Source: Mycobacterium sp. 852002-51961_SCH5331710 (GTDB taxonomy: Bacteria; Actinomycetota; Actinomycetes; Mycobacteriales; Mycobacteriaceae). Taken from it: a DNA stretch of 64,000 bases. Each line of letters opens with the position of its first letter. The first letter of the stretch is position 1. The stretch is taken from contig NZ_LZSQ01000069.1 of the NCBI RefSeq assembly GCF_001665535.1, positions 120,767 through 184,766 on the forward strand, in the 5' to 3' direction. The position numbers were made by a program, and so were the translations under genes. The notes under the pieces were generated by a model, which was given only the letters and a program-made list of their open reading frames with translations, was not told the origin of the DNA and made no database searches. Shown here one piece after another: positions 63,744 to 64,000 of this stretch.

Positions 63744-63758
63744 TTCCGTTCATCGGTC
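63744..63758. promoter_or_regulatory. Recurrent island palindrome, site 7
   Basis: TTCCG-ttcat-CGGTC, core CCG-TTCAT-CGG exact, imperfect outer arms; 37 bases upstream of the hsaD start. Confidence 0.5.
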
Positions 63759-63775
63759 GTCCCGGTAAGCGGGAC
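63759..63775. promoter_or_regulatory. Recurrent island palindrome, site 8
   Basis: GTCCCG-gtaag-CGGGAC, perfect 6-bp arms, directly abutting site 7. Core CCG-GTAAG-CGG. Confidence 0.55.
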
Positions 63776-64000
63776 GCTCACTGTGCCGGTGCGCGTTTCA
63801 CTGCGACGCTGCCGGTCGAGAGAGACGGGCCGTCGACGCGCCCGCGTGTAGTCAGGAGGCCCGATGTCGCCGGCGACCCCGTCAGGTGCTTCGCGATGAC
63901 GGTCGTGAGCGACCGCGTCCGGGCGACGGGTTAGCGGGGGTCGCCGAATGGGCACGGTTCAGGTTCTTCGTAGTACGTATCCGCGGTTTACTCGGGGTGC
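63776..64000. other. Right end of the window without a recognised gene
   Basis: Beyond site 8 I see no convincing coding frame. An ATG at 63864 with GGAGG upstream opens only an 11-codon frame. The region may be a promoter for a gene beginning beyond 64000. Confidence 0.4.

Noticed and set aside
63582..63955. Short open frames on both strands at the right end
   Set aside because: No ribosome site, no recognisable protein pattern, Arg/Ser-rich translation typical of GC shadows, and overlap with hsaD and its palindromes.

Overview
The window is a high-GC actinobacterial chromosome segment, almost certainly a fast-growing Mycolicibacterium. Three things point there: the rbpA / ppm1 / lnt / fxsA / cobN neighbourhood, which resembles the Rv2050-Rv2062c region of M. 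tuberculosis; a polyprenol-phosphomannose synthase encoded separately from Lnt, as in M. smegmatis; and a large block of steroid-ring degradation paralogues. No rRNA, tRNA, CRISPR array, transposase or integrase was recognised. Coding density is high, with many 4-base start/stop overlaps.

Layout. 1-2.5 kb: osmoprotectant-binding lipoprotein (proX) and a flavin monooxygenase. 2.6-13.2 kb: a tiny membrane peptide gene, cobN, two tandem PPOX/F420-type proteins, dienelactone hydrolase, fxsA, amidohydrolase, lnt, ppm1, rbpA and a small Cys-rich protein. 13.3-17.8 kb: a lipoprotein, then an alkanesulfonate operon ssuC-ssuB-ssuA-ssuD in which ssuD is frameshifted. 17.8-23.3 kb: lipoprotein, carboxylesterase, a kinase-like fusion protein, a YnfA-type membrane protein and a SCO6745-like protein. 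23.4-26.3 kb: a gluconate module (FadR-type regulator divergent from gntK and gntP, with a palindrome between). 26.3-31.7 kb: RDD protein, DoxX-like protein with an 11-residue repeat tail, DUF6328-like protein, xylB with a beta-lactamase-fold hydrolase, two small proteins and a thioesterase.

31.8-63.7 kb is a steroid catabolic island. A PadR regulator, a KstD and a KshA oxygenase start it. A leftward run of about 11 genes (48.8 to 36.9 kb) encodes an acyl-CoA ligase, alcohol and aldehyde dehydrogenases, enoyl-CoA hydratase, a paired acyl-CoA dehydrogenase, an NTF2-like protein, two SDRs (one frameshifted), a KstD-superfamily flavoprotein and an HSL-type hydrolase. Next come a HAPMO-like Baeyer-Villiger monooxygenase with an SDR, two small Dabb-like proteins facing an OYE-family flavoprotein, an IclR regulator with another hydrolase, an hsaA-hsaC-flavoprotein-alcohol dehydrogenase operon, a stand-alone [2Fe-2S] ferredoxin, a second Baeyer-Villiger monooxygenase and hsaD. 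Together KstD + KshA (opening of ring B), HsaA (C4 hydroxylation of ring A), HsaC (extradiol cleavage) and HsaD (C-C hydrolysis) form a second copy of the ring A/B pathway. This matches what I recall of the C-19+ androgen cluster of M. smegmatis, reported there to be controlled by a PadR-type repressor.

The most interesting signal is an unlabelled 15-17 bp interrupted palindrome, core CCG-NYCAT-CGG. It recurs in at least six intergenic regions of the island, generally in front of divergent or operon-leading genes, and is a good candidate operator or promoter element for the whole island. Two genes (ssuD and one SDR) carry single-base frameshifts of the same kind, loss of one base in a C/G run, which could be real decay or sequencing error.
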